DNA of 11,884 nucleotides from Candidatus Omnitrophota bacterium (lineage in GTDB: Bacteria; Omnitrophota; Gorgyraeia; Duberdicusellales; 4484-171): assembly GCA_028710385.1 (NCBI GenBank), contig JAQTUC010000039.1, positions 1 to 11,884 of the forward strand. Reading direction: 5' to 3'. Shown here in pieces: positions 1 to 7,890 of this stretch (within the stretch, counting starts at the first letter, position 1; each line of letters opens with the position of its first letter). Position numbers and translations under genes: made by a program. The notes beneath the pieces were generated by a model. That model was not told the origin of the DNA. It did not search any database and was given only the letters and a program-made list of their open reading frames with translations.

Positions 1-1
1 C

Positions 2-1396
2 AATAAACCGGGCGATTACCGCAGCTGGTGGAAAACATTCAACGATCCTGTTTTGGACAGTTTAATAGATAAAGCCTACAAAGAAAATCTGTCCTTACGG
101 ATGGCTGCAATGCGCGTATTGGAAGCGCGCACACAGCTTGGCATTGCGCAAGGAGAGCTTTTCCCTCAAACCCAAACTATTTCCGGCTCTTTGCAGAAGG
201 AACGGCTAAGCAAGAATGCCGCAAGCGCAATATCTGCGGCAAAATTTTCCCAAGTGGAGTTTGGGGCAGGCGCAATATGGGAACTTGATTTTTGGGGCAA
301 ATACAGGCGCCAGATACAATCTGCCAAGGCAAACTGGCTCTCCTCTGTTGCCGACTACGACAATGCCCTGGTAACTCTTACCGCTGACGTTGCAACCTTA
401 TATATAAATATAGCGACCGTTGAAACAAGATTGGAAATTGCAACGCAGAATACGAGAACACAAAAAGAATCTTTAAAGCTGACTGTGCAACGTTACAAAA
501 CAGGCGCGGTAACATTGCTGGATGTAGAACAGGCAAAAACAATATTAAACAACACATTAGCAACAATCCCTCCGCTTCAAACACAGCTAAGGCAGGACAA
601 AAACGCTCTTTGCGTGTTGCTCGGCATGGCGCCTGATAATTTAACGCAAATTTTAAAAGCGAAAACAAAAATACCGCTTTCTCCGGCAAGAATAATAACC
701 GGCATACCTGCGGACTTACTGCGCAGGCGCCCTGACATAAGAAGCGCAGAGTATCAGGCAATTGCGCAATGCAACCAGATAGGCGTTGCAAAGGCTGAAC
801 TTTATCCGGCGCTAAGCCTTAACGGAACATTCGGATTCTCTTCAAGCGATATAGGGCCGGCAAAGCTTAAAGACGTTTTTAAATGGCAAAGCAGGAATTA
901 CCAGGCAGGCCCGTCATTTCAATGGAACGTACTTAACTACGGGCAAATTACCAATAATGTCAGGTTCCAGGACGCGCGTTTCCAGGAAACCCTTGTTAAT
1001 TACCAGAATACCGTGCTTATTGCGCAGCAGGAAGTTGAAGACAACCTGATTGCTTTTTTAAAATCGCAGAAGCGCGCGCAGCTTTTATCCAAAAGCGTTT
1101 CCTCCGCTAAAACATCGCTTGGCCTTTCAATAAAACAATATCAAGAGGGACTTAAAGATTTTACAACCGTATTAAACGCTGAACAGTCCCTTCTCGCTGA
1201 GCAGGACAACCTTGCTATTGCGCTCGGAGATATCGCAAACAATACAGTCGCGCTTTACAGGGCGCTTGGCGGCGGTTGGGAAATACGCGAAGGAAAAAAC
1301 CTGATACCAGCGGACATAGCAAAAGAAATGACGAAACGGACAGATTGGGGGAATTTACTTAAGCCTGAGTCGTATAACCCGGGTATTCAAAAATAG
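2..1396 (+). CDS. RND efflux outer-membrane factor (TolC/OprM/NodT family), 5'-truncated by window edge
   Basis: This is the outer-membrane channel of a tripartite efflux pump, forming the trimeric duct through the outer membrane and periplasm. The frame is open from base 2. Its first residues include SWWKTFNDPVLDSLI, the typical conserved start of the mature OprM/NodT-type protein, so the true start with its signal peptide or lipobox lies upstream. Two OEP repeats are visible: the first contains the GELFPQ motif, and the second contains LLRRRPDIRSAEYQ followed by AKAELYPALSLNG, both hallmarks of the family. About 464 residues are present, close to full mature length. It ends in TAG, 39 bases before the adaptor gene, so it is the first visible gene of an OMF-adaptor-pump operon. 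The family assignment is firm. The substrate cannot be told from sequence. Confidence 0.96.
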   Translation, partial: NKPGDYRSWWKTFNDPVLDSLIDKAYKENLSLRMAAMRVLEARTQLGIAQGELFPQTQTISGSLQKERLSKNAASAISAAKFSQVEFGAGAIWELDFWGKYRRQIQSAKANWLSSVADYDNALVTLTADVATLYINIATVETRLEIATQNTRTQKESLKLTVQRYKTGAVTLLDVEQAKTILNNTLATIPPLQTQLRQDKNALCVLLGMAPDNLTQILKAKTKIPLSPARIITGIPADLLRRRPDIRSAEYQAIAQCNQIGVAKAELYPALSLNGTFGFSSSDIGPAKLKDVFKWQSRNYQAGPSFQWNVLNYGQITNNVRFQDARFQETLVNYQNTVLIAQQEVEDNLIAFLKSQKRAQLLSKSVSSAKTSLGLSIKQYQEGLKDFTTVLNAEQSLLAEQDNLAIALGDIANNTVALYRALGGGWEIREGKNLIPADIAKEMTKRTDWGNLLKPESYNPGIQK

Positions 1397-1435
1397 CGGT
1401 AAAAAGCGTGGGGTATCAATTAACAGTTTAAGAAA

Positions 1436-2557
1436 ATGCGCATTGTGAAGTTAAAAATATTTTTTATTCTAATTGCCGCGGTTATCTCAACCGGATGCTC
1501 CGGCAATAAATCAGCCAAACAGGAAATCGCGCAGATTGCAGTGAGTGAGCCCTTAAGAACAGCTGCGCACGACCACCTGGAACTTGTGGGCAATGTCCAG
1601 GCGATAAACATGGTTGAGCTTGTTGCGCGTGTTGCCGGATACCTGGATAAAGTTTTTTTTAATGACGGGCAAATCGTTAAAAAAGATACTCTTCTTTTTT
1701 TAATAGAACAGGATACTTACCAGGCAAGACTCAAACAGGCAGAAGGCCAGGTTGCCATGCAAAAAGCGCTGCTTAAGTATGCTCAGGCACAGTTAATCCG
1801 TTATAAAAAATTATTCGCTTATAAGGCTGCCGCAAAAAGCGATGTAGACAACTGGCGCTACCAGCGCGACTCTGCAAAAGCGAACCTTAAAATAGCGCAG
1901 GCCAATAAAGTCCTTGCGAAACTTGATTTGGACTACACCGAGGTTCGCGCGCCGTTTGACGGAAGAATTGACAGAAGATTACAGGACCCCGGCAATCTGG
2001 TCGGTTCCGGAGAAAATACCCCTCTTACCCAGTTAACGCAGATAAATCCTCTTTACGTTTATTTCACGATAAGCGACACAGACTTCGCAAGGCTTTTAAA
2101 AAGTTCAAAAACTCCTCCACAGCCGGATTCAAAAGACTGGAAAATCCGAGTTGGCCTGGTTAATGAAGAAGGCTTCCCCCATGAAGGTTATATAGATTTT
2201 ACATCTTCAACAGTAAGCACAACAACCGGAACATTGCTTTTACGCGGCATAATCCCAAACCCGTCAGGAGAAATACTTCCCGGCACCTATGCGCGTATTT
2301 ATATTCCGCTTGAAGAAAAAAATTCAATGCTGCTTCCTGAGGAAGCAATAGCCAACGATCAGCTGGGCGAATATGTATTTATTTTAAACAGCGACAATAT
2401 CATTGAACGCCGCGATATAAAAACCGGATTTTCTGTTGATAATTTGATAACTATTGAGGAAGGGCTTAACGGCGATGAAATGGTGGTTATAAAAGGTTTA
2501 CTAAAAGTTTCTCCGGGAAAAAGGGCCAGCCCCAGGATAGAGCAAATAAAAAAATGA
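1436..2557 (+). CDS. RND efflux periplasmic adaptor subunit (AcrA/MexA-type membrane fusion protein), lipoprotein
   Basis: This adaptor bridges the inner-membrane pump and the outer-membrane channel. The 373-residue protein starts with a basic, hydrophobic leader ending in STGC, a lipobox with the acylated cysteine at residue 21. Serine at +2 does not signal inner-membrane retention. The two half-lipoyl segments are clear: roughly residues 58-91 (VARVAGYLDKV, then NDGQIVKKDTLLFLIE) and 167-202 (YTEVRAPFDGRIDRR). An Ala/Lys/Gln-rich alpha-helical hairpin lies between them. Beta-barrel and membrane-proximal domains follow. Only weak Shine-Dalgarno character (AAGAAA) precedes the ATG, so translation may rely on coupling to the upstream gene. 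The stop codon overlaps the pump start as ATGA, indicating one operon. The length is typical of the family. Confidence 0.96.
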   Translation: MRIVKLKIFFILIAAVISTGCSGNKSAKQEIAQIAVSEPLRTAAHDHLELVGNVQAINMVELVARVAGYLDKVFFNDGQIVKKDTLLFLIEQDTYQARLKQAEGQVAMQKALLKYAQAQLIRYKKLFAYKAAAKSDVDNWRYQRDSAKANLKIAQANKVLAKLDLDYTEVRAPFDGRIDRRLQDPGNLVGSGENTPLTQLTQINPLYVYFTISDTDFARLLKSSKTPPQPDSKDWKIRVGLVNEEGFPHEGYIDFTSSTVSTTTGTLLLRGIIPNPSGEILPGTYARIYIPLEEKNSMLLPEEAIANDQLGEYVFILNSDNIIERRDIKTGFSVDNLITIEEGLNGDEMVVIKGLLKVSPGKRASPRIEQIKK

Positions 2558-5500
2558 TTTCAGATTTTTTTATAGACAGGCCGATATTCGCAAATGTAAT
2601 CGCAATTGTTACAATCATCCTCGGGTTTGTCTGCTTCAGCAGGCTTCCTGTTTCACAATACCCCCAGATAGTTCCTCCAACCATACAGGTATCTACGCGC
2701 TATCCCGGAGCAAGCGCTGATGTAGTTGCCAAAACCATAGGCGTTCCCCTTGAAGAAGCAGTAAACGGCGTTGAGGGCTCAATTTATATGTCATCAACCA
2801 GCTCAAGCGACGGAAGCTACAGCCTCACAATTACTTTTGACGTAGGAACAGATTTAAACACCTCGCTCGCCCTTGTGCAAAATCTGGTTAACAGCGCGCT
2901 TAGTCAGCTTCCCGGCGGGGCAACCGAACAAGGTGTGGTTGTAAAAAAAGTTTCTCCGAATATTCTGCTTGTAATAAGCCTTTATTCTGACGATGAAAGA
3001 TTTGAAGAAATATACCTTTCAAATTACGCATTAATTAACCTGGTTAATCCCCTGGCAAGGCTGCCGGGTGTGGGACAGGTTGTTGTAAGGGGTGCCGGCT
3101 CATACAGTATGCGCGTATGGCTTAACCCCAACAGGCTGCAGGCTTTGGGCATCACCACAACAGATGTCCTAAACGCAATACAGGCGCAAAACTTCCAGGT
3201 TGTTGCGGGGAACCTCGGCTCTCCGCCGGTGCCAAGCAACCAGCAATTTCAATTTACAATTAACGCGCTCGGAAGGCTCTCCGACACAAAGCAGTTTGAA
3301 GATATTATTATTAAAAGCGAAAGCGGGCCGGCTGCCCGGATTGTAAGGATTAAAGACGTGGCAAAAGTTGAATTAAGCCAGCAGACTTTTACCAACTTTT
3401 CAAGATTTACCGGGCACAAGGCAGCGCTTATACCGATATTCGCCCTTCCCGACGCAAATGCCATTTCGGTTGCGGATAAAGTTTACAAATCAATGGATGA
3501 AATGAACAAACAATTTCCCCCCGGGCTTAAATACAGCATCAGATACGACACTACAAAATTTGTGCGCCAGGCAATTAAAAGCGTATACCAGACACTTTTC
3601 ATAGCAGGCATACTGGTGCTTATCGTAATTTTATTATTTTTGCAGAATCTAAGGGCAATGCTTGTTCCCGCAACTACTGTTCCTGTAACAATTATCGGAA
3701 CATTTATTGCCATTGCCGCGCTTGGCTTTTCCATAAATCTTATGACGTTGTTTGCGCTGATACTTGCGATAGGAATTGTGGTTGATGACGCTATTGTTAT
3801 AGTTGAAAACAGCTCCTACTACATAGAAAAAGGCATGCCGGCAAAAGAAGCGACAAAAAAAGCAATGCAGGAGTTAACCGGGCCCATAATGGGAATTACC
3901 CTCGCGCTTATTTCTGTATTTCTCCCCGCTGCTTTTTTCCCGGGAATTACAGGCCAGATTTTCAGGCAGTTTGCGCTGGTAATTGCTTCAACAGCTGTTA
4001 TAAGCGCGATAAACGCTCTTACCTTAAAACCCGTACAGTGCTCTCTCTGGCTTAAACCTCCCCAAAAAAATCAGAACTTCTTTTACAAAGGGTTTAACAA
4101 AAGCTTCAAAGCAATAACTGCCGCCTATATAGGCATTGTAAAAAAAATGGTAAAACGGCCGCGTTTATCTGTTGTTATTTTTGCCGTAATAATAGGCGCT
4201 TCATCTTTTATATTTTTCAACAGGCCGACAGGTTTTCTTCCTGTTGAAGACCAGGGCTATGCTATTTTAGTTTCACGGCTTCCGGAAGGCGCGTCTCAGC
4301 CAAGAAGCCAAAAACTTGCAAATCAAATTAACGGTATACTTGAAAAAACACCCGGAGTGCAATTCTGGGTAGTAATAGGGGGGTTTTCTCTTCTTGACGG
4401 GGCTAATTTGCCAAATGCCTCAACCACCTTCGTGGTTTTTAAAGACTGGTCTGAACGCGGATTTAAACTGAGCCAGGATAAAATAATAGCATATTTAAAC
4501 CGCGAACTTGCAAAGCTGGAAGACGCCCAGGCTTTTGTTGTAATTCCGCCTCCTATCCGCGGGCTGGGGCAAACAGGAGGTTTTCAATTAATGATAGAAG
4601 ACAGGCAGGATAAAGGCCTGTCTTCCTTGCAGCAGGCAACAAACGCAATTATCCAGGCAGGAAATTCTGAACCAAGCTTGTCAGGGCTTACAACTACCTC
4701 AAGCATAACCAATCCTCAGATTTATTTAAATATTGACCGCACAAAAGCTGAAAGCCTTCAGGTATCAATTTCTGATATTTTTGAAACACTGCGCGCCTAC
4801 CTTGGCTCGTCTTTCGCAAATCTGTTTAATAAATACAATCAGGTATTTCAGGTTTACATCCAGGCAGATAACCGTTTCCGCCTAAAAGCCCGCGATATAA
4901 AAAATCTTTACGTGCGTAACCTAAAAGGCGAAATGGTTCCGCTTGGCACATTGCTTGATGTAAAACAAGTCCAGGGCCCTGAAATTATTACGCGCTACAA
5001 CCTGTATCCCGCAACAGCAATTTTTGGACAGGCTGCGGCAAACTACAGCTCAGGCCAGGCCATAGCCAAGATGGAAGAGTTGGCCGGCAAAATTCTTCCG
5101 GAAGGAATTTCTTATGACTGGACGTCCACAAGCTACCAGGAAAAGAGAGTCGGCAGCGAAGCTTACTTCATTTACATACTTTCAATCATTCTTGTTTATA
5201 TGGTGCTTGCTGCGCTTTATGAAAGCTGGACATCCCCTCTTGCAATTATCCTGGTTGTTCCTATTGCGCTTACCGGAGTTTTGATATCGCTTATTATTCG
5301 CGGATACCCCACGGACCTTTACACACAGGTAGGCCTGGTCCTTATGATTGCGCTTGCAAGTAAAAATGCAATTTTGATTGTTGAATTTGCGCGCGATTTG
5401 CACCGCGAAGGAATGCCTTTAATTGACGCTGCGGTTGAGGCAACCAGAAGAAGGTTCCGTCCGATTGTAATGACATCCTTTGCTTTTATCCTCGGAATTT

Positions 5501-5661
5501 CCCCTCTTCTTATAACTTTCGGGGCAGGTTCTGCCAGCCAGCGCGCGCTTGGAACGGTTGTATTCGGCGGGATGCTTTCCTCAACACTTCTGGCTATTCC
5601 TTTTGTGCCTGTTTTCTTCATAGTGCTTCAGGGGCTTGAAGAAAAGCGCATTAAAAAATAA
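2554..5661 (+). CDS. RND multidrug efflux permease, HAE1 family (AcrB/MexB-type)
   Basis: This is the inner-membrane proton-driven pump subunit, exporting hydrophobic or amphiphilic compounds through the adaptor and channel. Its 1035 residues are close to AcrB length. The start FFIDRPIFANVIAI is the classic HAE1 opening with TM1, followed by porter motif LPVSQYPQIVPP. The proton-relay residues known from AcrB are all visible: D411 and D412 in TM4 (GIVVDDAIVIVEN), K937 in TM10 (ASKNAILIVEF), and R969 and T974 in TM11 (RFRPIVMTSFAF). Two large periplasmic loops (about residues 30-335 and 555-865) separate the two groups of transmembrane helices, matching the duplicated RND fold. The gene starts inside the adaptor stop codon and ends two bases before a strong terminator. 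No local regulator is seen. HAE1 rather than heavy-metal (CzcA) type is supported by overall motif similarity. Confidence 0.97.
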   Translation: MISDFFIDRPIFANVIAIVTIILGFVCFSRLPVSQYPQIVPPTIQVSTRYPGASADVVAKTIGVPLEEAVNGVEGSIYMSSTSSSDGSYSLTITFDVGTDLNTSLALVQNLVNSALSQLPGGATEQGVVVKKVSPNILLVISLYSDDERFEEIYLSNYALINLVNPLARLPGVGQVVVRGAGSYSMRVWLNPNRLQALGITTTDVLNAIQAQNFQVVAGNLGSPPVPSNQQFQFTINALGRLSDTKQFEDIIIKSESGPAARIVRIKDVAKVELSQQTFTNFSRFTGHKAALIPIFALPDANAISVADKVYKSMDEMNKQFPPGLKYSIRYDTTKFVRQAIKSVYQTLFIAGILVLIVILLFLQNLRAMLVPATTVPVTIIGTFIAIAALGFSINLMTLFALILAIGIVVDDAIVIVENSSYYIEKGMPAKEATKKAMQELTGPIMGITLALISVFLPAAFFPGITGQIFRQFALVIASTAVISAINALTLKPVQCSLWLKPPQKNQNFFYKGFNKSFKAITAAYIGIVKKMVKRPRLSVVIFAVIIGASSFIFFNRPTGFLPVEDQGYAILVSRLPEGASQPRSQKLANQINGILEKTPGVQFWVVIGGFSLLDGANLPNASTTFVVFKDWSERGFKLSQDKIIAYLNRELAKLEDAQAFVVIPPPIRGLGQTGGFQLMIEDRQDKGLSSLQQATNAIIQAGNSEPSLSGLTTTSSITNPQIYLNIDRTKAESLQVSISDIFETLRAYLGSSFANLFNKYNQVFQVYIQADNRFRLKARDIKNLYVRNLKGEMVPLGTLLDVKQVQGPEIITRYNLYPATAIFGQAAANYSSGQAIAKMEELAGKILPEGISYDWTSTSYQEKRVGSEAYFIYILSIILVYMVLAALYESWTSPLAIILVVPIALTGVLISLIIRGYPTDLYTQVGLVLMIALASKNAILIVEFARDLHREGMPLIDAAVEATRRRFRPIVMTSFAFILGISPLLITFGAGSASQRALGTVVFGGMLSSTLLAIPFVPVFFIVLQGLEEKRIKK

Positions 5662-5697
5662 ACCCTGATTAAGTTAAAATCAGGGCTTATTTTTTAA
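5656..5697. terminator. Bidirectional Rho-independent terminator between convergent operons
   Basis: CCCTGATT (5663-5670) and AATCAGGG (5678-5685) form a perfect 8-bp stem with a 7-base loop. AATAA/TTATT arms outside extend it with one interruption. T-rich tracts follow the stem on both strands (TTATTTTTT on plus, TTTATTTTTT on minus). It sits immediately after the RND pump stop and downstream of the minus-strand redox operon, so it probably ends both transcripts. Confidence 0.9.
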
Positions 5698-5712
5698 AAC
5701 GGAAATGTTCGA

Positions 5713-5817
5713 TTAAGCTTTTTTCTTTTTCATAAGTTTACCGCAGCATTTATCCTGTTTACTGGATTTGGCTCCGCAACTGGCGCATTCATACTTAGCT
5801 ACTTTCTTCTTAGCCAT
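5713..5817 (-). CDS. 34-residue Lys/Cys-rich mini-protein, putative zinc-binding knuckle
   Basis: This small gene is below usual gene-calling cut-offs. The ATG follows a near-perfect AAGGAGG with a 6-base spacer, and the frame ends in TAA after 34 residues. The protein has basic ends (MAKKKVAKYE at the start, KLMKKKKA at the end) around a core CASCGAKSSKQDKCCGK. C11 and C14 form a CxxC, and C24-C25 follow ten residues later as CCG, giving four cysteines that could bind one zinc or another thiophilic metal. It is the last gene of the redox operon, and its Shine-Dalgarno shares bases with the stop codon of the DJ-1/PfpI gene, so translation is probably coupled. Function is unknown. Metal binding, nucleic-acid binding through the lysines, or a redox-sensitive thiol switch are all guesses. 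That it is a real gene is well supported by its ribosome binding site, frame and composition. Confidence 0.8.
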   Translation of the reverse strand: MAKKKVAKYECASCGAKSSKQDKCCGKLMKKKKA

Positions 5818-5823
5818 AAAGCA

Positions 5824-5831
5824 CCTCCTTA
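5824..5831 (-). promoter_or_regulatory. Shine-Dalgarno of the 34-residue gene overlapping the stop codon of the DJ-1/PfpI gene
   Basis: On the minus strand the sequence reads TAAGGAGG. TAA ends the DJ-1/PfpI-family gene, and its last two bases begin the AAGGAGG that serves the ATG at 5817. A ribosome finishing the upstream gene is thus placed on the next start, a clear translational coupling arrangement. Confidence 0.8.
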
Positions 5832-6344
5832 CTTATATTTTTTTAGCATATTCAGGCATGCGGTTATAAAAGCCGGGATATCATCGGGATACCTGCTTGA
5901 AATAAAATTATTATCTTCCACCACTTCCTGATTCAGATACTGCGCTCCTGCGTTTTTAATATCCTGCACTATTGATTTATAACCTGTAACTTTGCGGCCC
6001 CTTAAAGCATCGGCGGTAATTAAAAGCTGCGCACCGTGGCAGATAAAAAACAAAGGCTTTCCGCTTTTGGAAAATTCTCTCACGAAAGAAACCACCTCAT
6101 CGTCGACTCTCAGGCGGTCAGGAGAATATCCTCCGGGTATAAAAAGCGCATCAAATTCATTTGCCTGAACCTCCGAGATTAATTTTTCTATTTTAACTTT
6201 TTTTCCTGTGTGCAGCCCTTTAACAGGCTCTTTTTTAACGCTTATATGCACAAGCTCGTGCCCTGCTTTTTCAAAAGCTTCCGCGGGCTTGCCGTATTCT
6301 GAATCTTCAAACATATCTTCTATTAAAACAGCTATCTTGGCCAT
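5829..6344 (-). CDS. DJ-1/PfpI-family protein (PfpI/YhbO-like)
   Basis: This cytoplasmic protein of the DJ-1/PfpI superfamily has 171 residues, standard length. Members have been described as intracellular cysteine peptidases, glyoxalase-III-type enzymes or deglycase-like stress proteins; which applies here is open. The nucleophile elbow FFICHGAQLL gives C102 with H103. The N-terminal MFEDSEYGKP carries an acidic residue (E13) where the family places a conserved Glu near the active site. The loop GGYSPDRLR aligns by eye with the segment where PfpI has GGxxPER, so an Asp (D76) stands where PfpI has Glu. The start is the ATG of MAKIAVLI because AAGGAGG lies 6 bases upstream; a longer in-frame form reaching into the dehydrogenase gene has no such site. 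It is the fourth gene of the redox operon, 22 bases after the dehydrogenase. Confidence 0.94.
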   Translation of the reverse strand: MAKIAVLIEDMFEDSEYGKPAEAFEKAGHELVHISVKKEPVKGLHTGKKVKIEKLISEVQANEFDALFIPGGYSPDRLRVDDEVVSFVREFSKSGKPLFFICHGAQLLITADALRGRKVTGYKSIVQDIKNAGAQYLNQEVVEDNNFISSRYPDDIPAFITACLNMLKKYK

Positions 6345-6366
6345 AAGTTTCCTCCTTAAATTATTA

Positions 6367-7167
6367 TTACCAGGCAATTTTTTTCTTATCGCTGAAAAAC
6401 TCCCCGCTTGGCCATCTGTCCGGATAAGTCGCAAGCCAGATTATGGTTTCGGCAGCTTCTTCAACTGACTGCGGAGCTTCTCTTCCTCCTATATCGGTCC
6501 GCGTCCAGCCTGGGCATACTGAATTTACAGCCACATTTTTGCCGCGGGCTGCGGATGCAACCATTACAGTAACAGCATTTAGGGCTGTTTTGGACAACTG
6601 GTAGGCAGGCACTTTTTCATCATCCGTCATAGTGCTAAGCTGACCAAGGGTTGATGAAACATTCACCACGCGTCCGTATCCCGCCTTAACCATAAGCGGC
6701 ACAAACGCCTGGCACATCCTCAAAGCGCCTAAAGTATTTATTTCAAGGACGGCGCGCACGATATCAATATCCACCTCAAGTATGCCAGGACCTTCTCCAA
6801 AATCTTTTCTTTTAGGTATTTTTTTAAGGCTGCGTGAAATAAGGCCCTCAGCCTTGCTTCTTCCTGCCTCAAACATAACTCCGGCGTTATTTATTAAAAC
6901 ATCAATACGGCCGAATTTTTCAATTATGAATTTACGCAGCCGGGAAACATCTTTGCTATTTACAACGTCAAGCACATGATAAGTAACGCAAAGCCCCTCT
7001 TTCAAAAGTTTTTTCGCTGCAGCCTCTCCTCTTTTTCTATCCGGGCTGGTTAACACAACCTTGTAATTAAGCTGCGCAAGTTCGCGGCAAACTTCTCTGC
7101 CTATTCCCCGGTCCGCCCCTGTTACAAGTGCAACGCGCTTGTTGATTTTAGGGCTTTTTTTATTCAT
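6367..7167 (-). CDS. Short-chain dehydrogenase/reductase (carbonyl-reductase-like SDR)
   Basis: This is an NAD(P)H-dependent oxidoreductase of the classical SDR type, most like carbonyl reductases, and probably reduces a carbonyl or quinone substrate. It has 266 residues. Visible motifs are the cofactor glycine motif TGADRGIG (16-23), NNAG (93-96), the catalytic Asn in LEINTLG (N144), Ser171/172 in VVNVSS, the YxxxK pair Y189/K193 (AYQLSK), and PGWTRTD after it. The spacing from NNAG to N144 is about 25 residues longer than usual. The extra stretch is Lys/Arg-rich (SLKKIPKRKDFG) and is like the insert found in CBR1-type carbonyl reductases. The gene starts two bases after the stop of the AhpD-like gene, with GGCAGGT as ribosome binding site. 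It ends in three consecutive in-frame stop codons (TAATAATAA). Substrate is unknown. Confidence 0.95.
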   Translation of the reverse strand: MNKKSPKINKRVALVTGADRGIGREVCRELAQLNYKVVLTSPDRKRGEAAAKKLLKEGLCVTYHVLDVVNSKDVSRLRKFIIEKFGRIDVLINNAGVMFEAGRSKAEGLISRSLKKIPKRKDFGEGPGILEVDIDIVRAVLEINTLGALRMCQAFVPLMVKAGYGRVVNVSSTLGQLSTMTDDEKVPAYQLSKTALNAVTVMVASAARGKNVAVNSVCPGWTRTDIGGREAPQSVEEAAETIIWLATYPDRWPSGEFFSDKKKIAW

Positions 7168-7169
7168 GA

Positions 7170-7481
7170 TTACCTGCCAAGATATTCCATAAAAGTCTCT
7201 TTCTTCCAGGCAAGCTGGGTGCCAGCGCCTTCAACGGCGGCTATTAAAAGCGCTTCAATGATTTCTTCTTTTTTGCAACCGGCTTCAAGCGCTTTCTTGA
7301 TGTGGCTTTCAGTGCAATGCGGGCAACGAAACACACAAGCCAAAGCAACCATTAAAAGTTCCCTTGTTTTATCATCCAGGACGCTTTTGTTAAGGCAGGT
7401 ATTGTAAAAATTTTCAAACGCTTTTCCTGCTTCAGTTTTTGTAAACCAAGGGGCTGCGAATTCAGCTTTTTCCTTTGACAT
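7170..7481 (-). CDS. Carboxymuconolactone decarboxylase / AhpD-family protein
   Basis: This is a 103-residue protein of the CMD/AhpD all-alpha fold. It contains the AhpD-type CxxCxxxH signature: C53, C56 and H60 in RCPHCTESH, followed by IKKALEAG as in AhpD-like alkylhydroperoxidases. This favours a thiol-based peroxidase or reductase role over the true lactone decarboxylase, which lacks this CxxC. Start: ATG at 7481 preceded by a purine run (GGGGGGAG). It overlaps the end of the ABM-like gene by 20 bases in another frame, and its stop lies two bases before the dehydrogenase start, so the three genes are co-transcribed and probably coupled. The electron donor (thioredoxin-like or lipoyl protein) is not encoded here. 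Confidence 0.93.
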   Translation of the reverse strand: MSKEKAEFAAPWFTKTEAGKAFENFYNTCLNKSVLDDKTRELLMVALACVFRCPHCTESHIKKALEAGCKKEEIIEALLIAAVEGAGTQLAWKKETFMEYLGR

Positions 7482-7806
7482 GCGCTCCCCCCTTTACAAG
7501 ATAATTATCCAAAAACTTTGCTTCCAAAATATCTGCTTTCTCTATTGCAGGCAAATGAGTGAGAAGATCCGCCGCTTTGACCATCAAGGAAATTGCTACG
7601 CGGCCGGAAAGATGCGCCGTCCTGCCCGCCTCATTGTCAAATGCATCAAAAATTCCGAACGTAGATGGCCCCAAACGTAATGCAAACCACACAATTGTTT
7701 CCGGTTCTTCCTGAACAACACAAAGGCTGTCGCGAAGAAATTTCTCAAGTTCTGCTTCTTTCCCGGGCTTAGCTTCCAGACGGACAAAAAGGCCTACTTT
7801 TATCAT
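7462..7806 (-). CDS. Antibiotic biosynthesis monooxygenase (ABM)-fold protein, putative quinol monooxygenase-like
   Basis: This is a 114-residue single ABM (dimeric alpha/beta barrel) domain. It shows the common ABM pattern: a first strand IKVGLFVRLEAKPGKE, the segment WFALRLGPSTFGIFDAF (40-56), and an ADLL...PAIEKADILEAK end. Some relatives oxidise quinols without a cofactor (YgiN type). Others have no proven activity, so the reaction here is open. The start is the ATG at 7806 because AAAGGAGA lies just upstream; a TTG 18 bases earlier lies at the edge of that site and is rejected. It is the first gene of the minus-strand operon that continues with AhpD-like, SDR, DJ-1/PfpI and the 34-residue protein, with a candidate promoter about 85 bases upstream. 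Confidence 0.88.
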   Translation of the reverse strand: MIKVGLFVRLEAKPGKEAELEKFLRDSLCVVQEEPETIVWFALRLGPSTFGIFDAFDNEAGRTAHLSGRVAISLMVKAADLLTHLPAIEKADILEAKFLDNYLVKGGAHVKGKS

Positions 7807-7890
7807 AGTTTTATCTCCTTTCAAGATATTTCCCTTGATTAAATCCAGCTTTGCTATGCGCTATTACCACATTGAATGCGGCTATATTTT

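Noticed and set aside
53..55. TTG as the start of the outer-membrane factor gene.
   Set aside because: The frame is open back to base 2 and those residues (SWWKTFNDPV) are conserved family sequence, so the gene is cut by the window edge.
5319..5621. 100-residue minus-strand ORF inside the RND pump gene.
   Set aside because: It lies fully within a well-supported conserved coding region and its sequence is a reverse-strand shadow.
6345..6434. Longer N-terminus (30 residues) for the DJ-1/PfpI gene.
   Set aside because: It overlaps the dehydrogenase gene, has no ribosome binding site or family similarity, and AAGGAGG precisely precedes the inner ATG.
7821..7838. TCAAG-N8-CTTGA inverted repeat in the leader of the redox operon as an operator or hairpin.
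   Set aside because: Five-base arms with an AT-rich spacer are expected by chance in such sequence.
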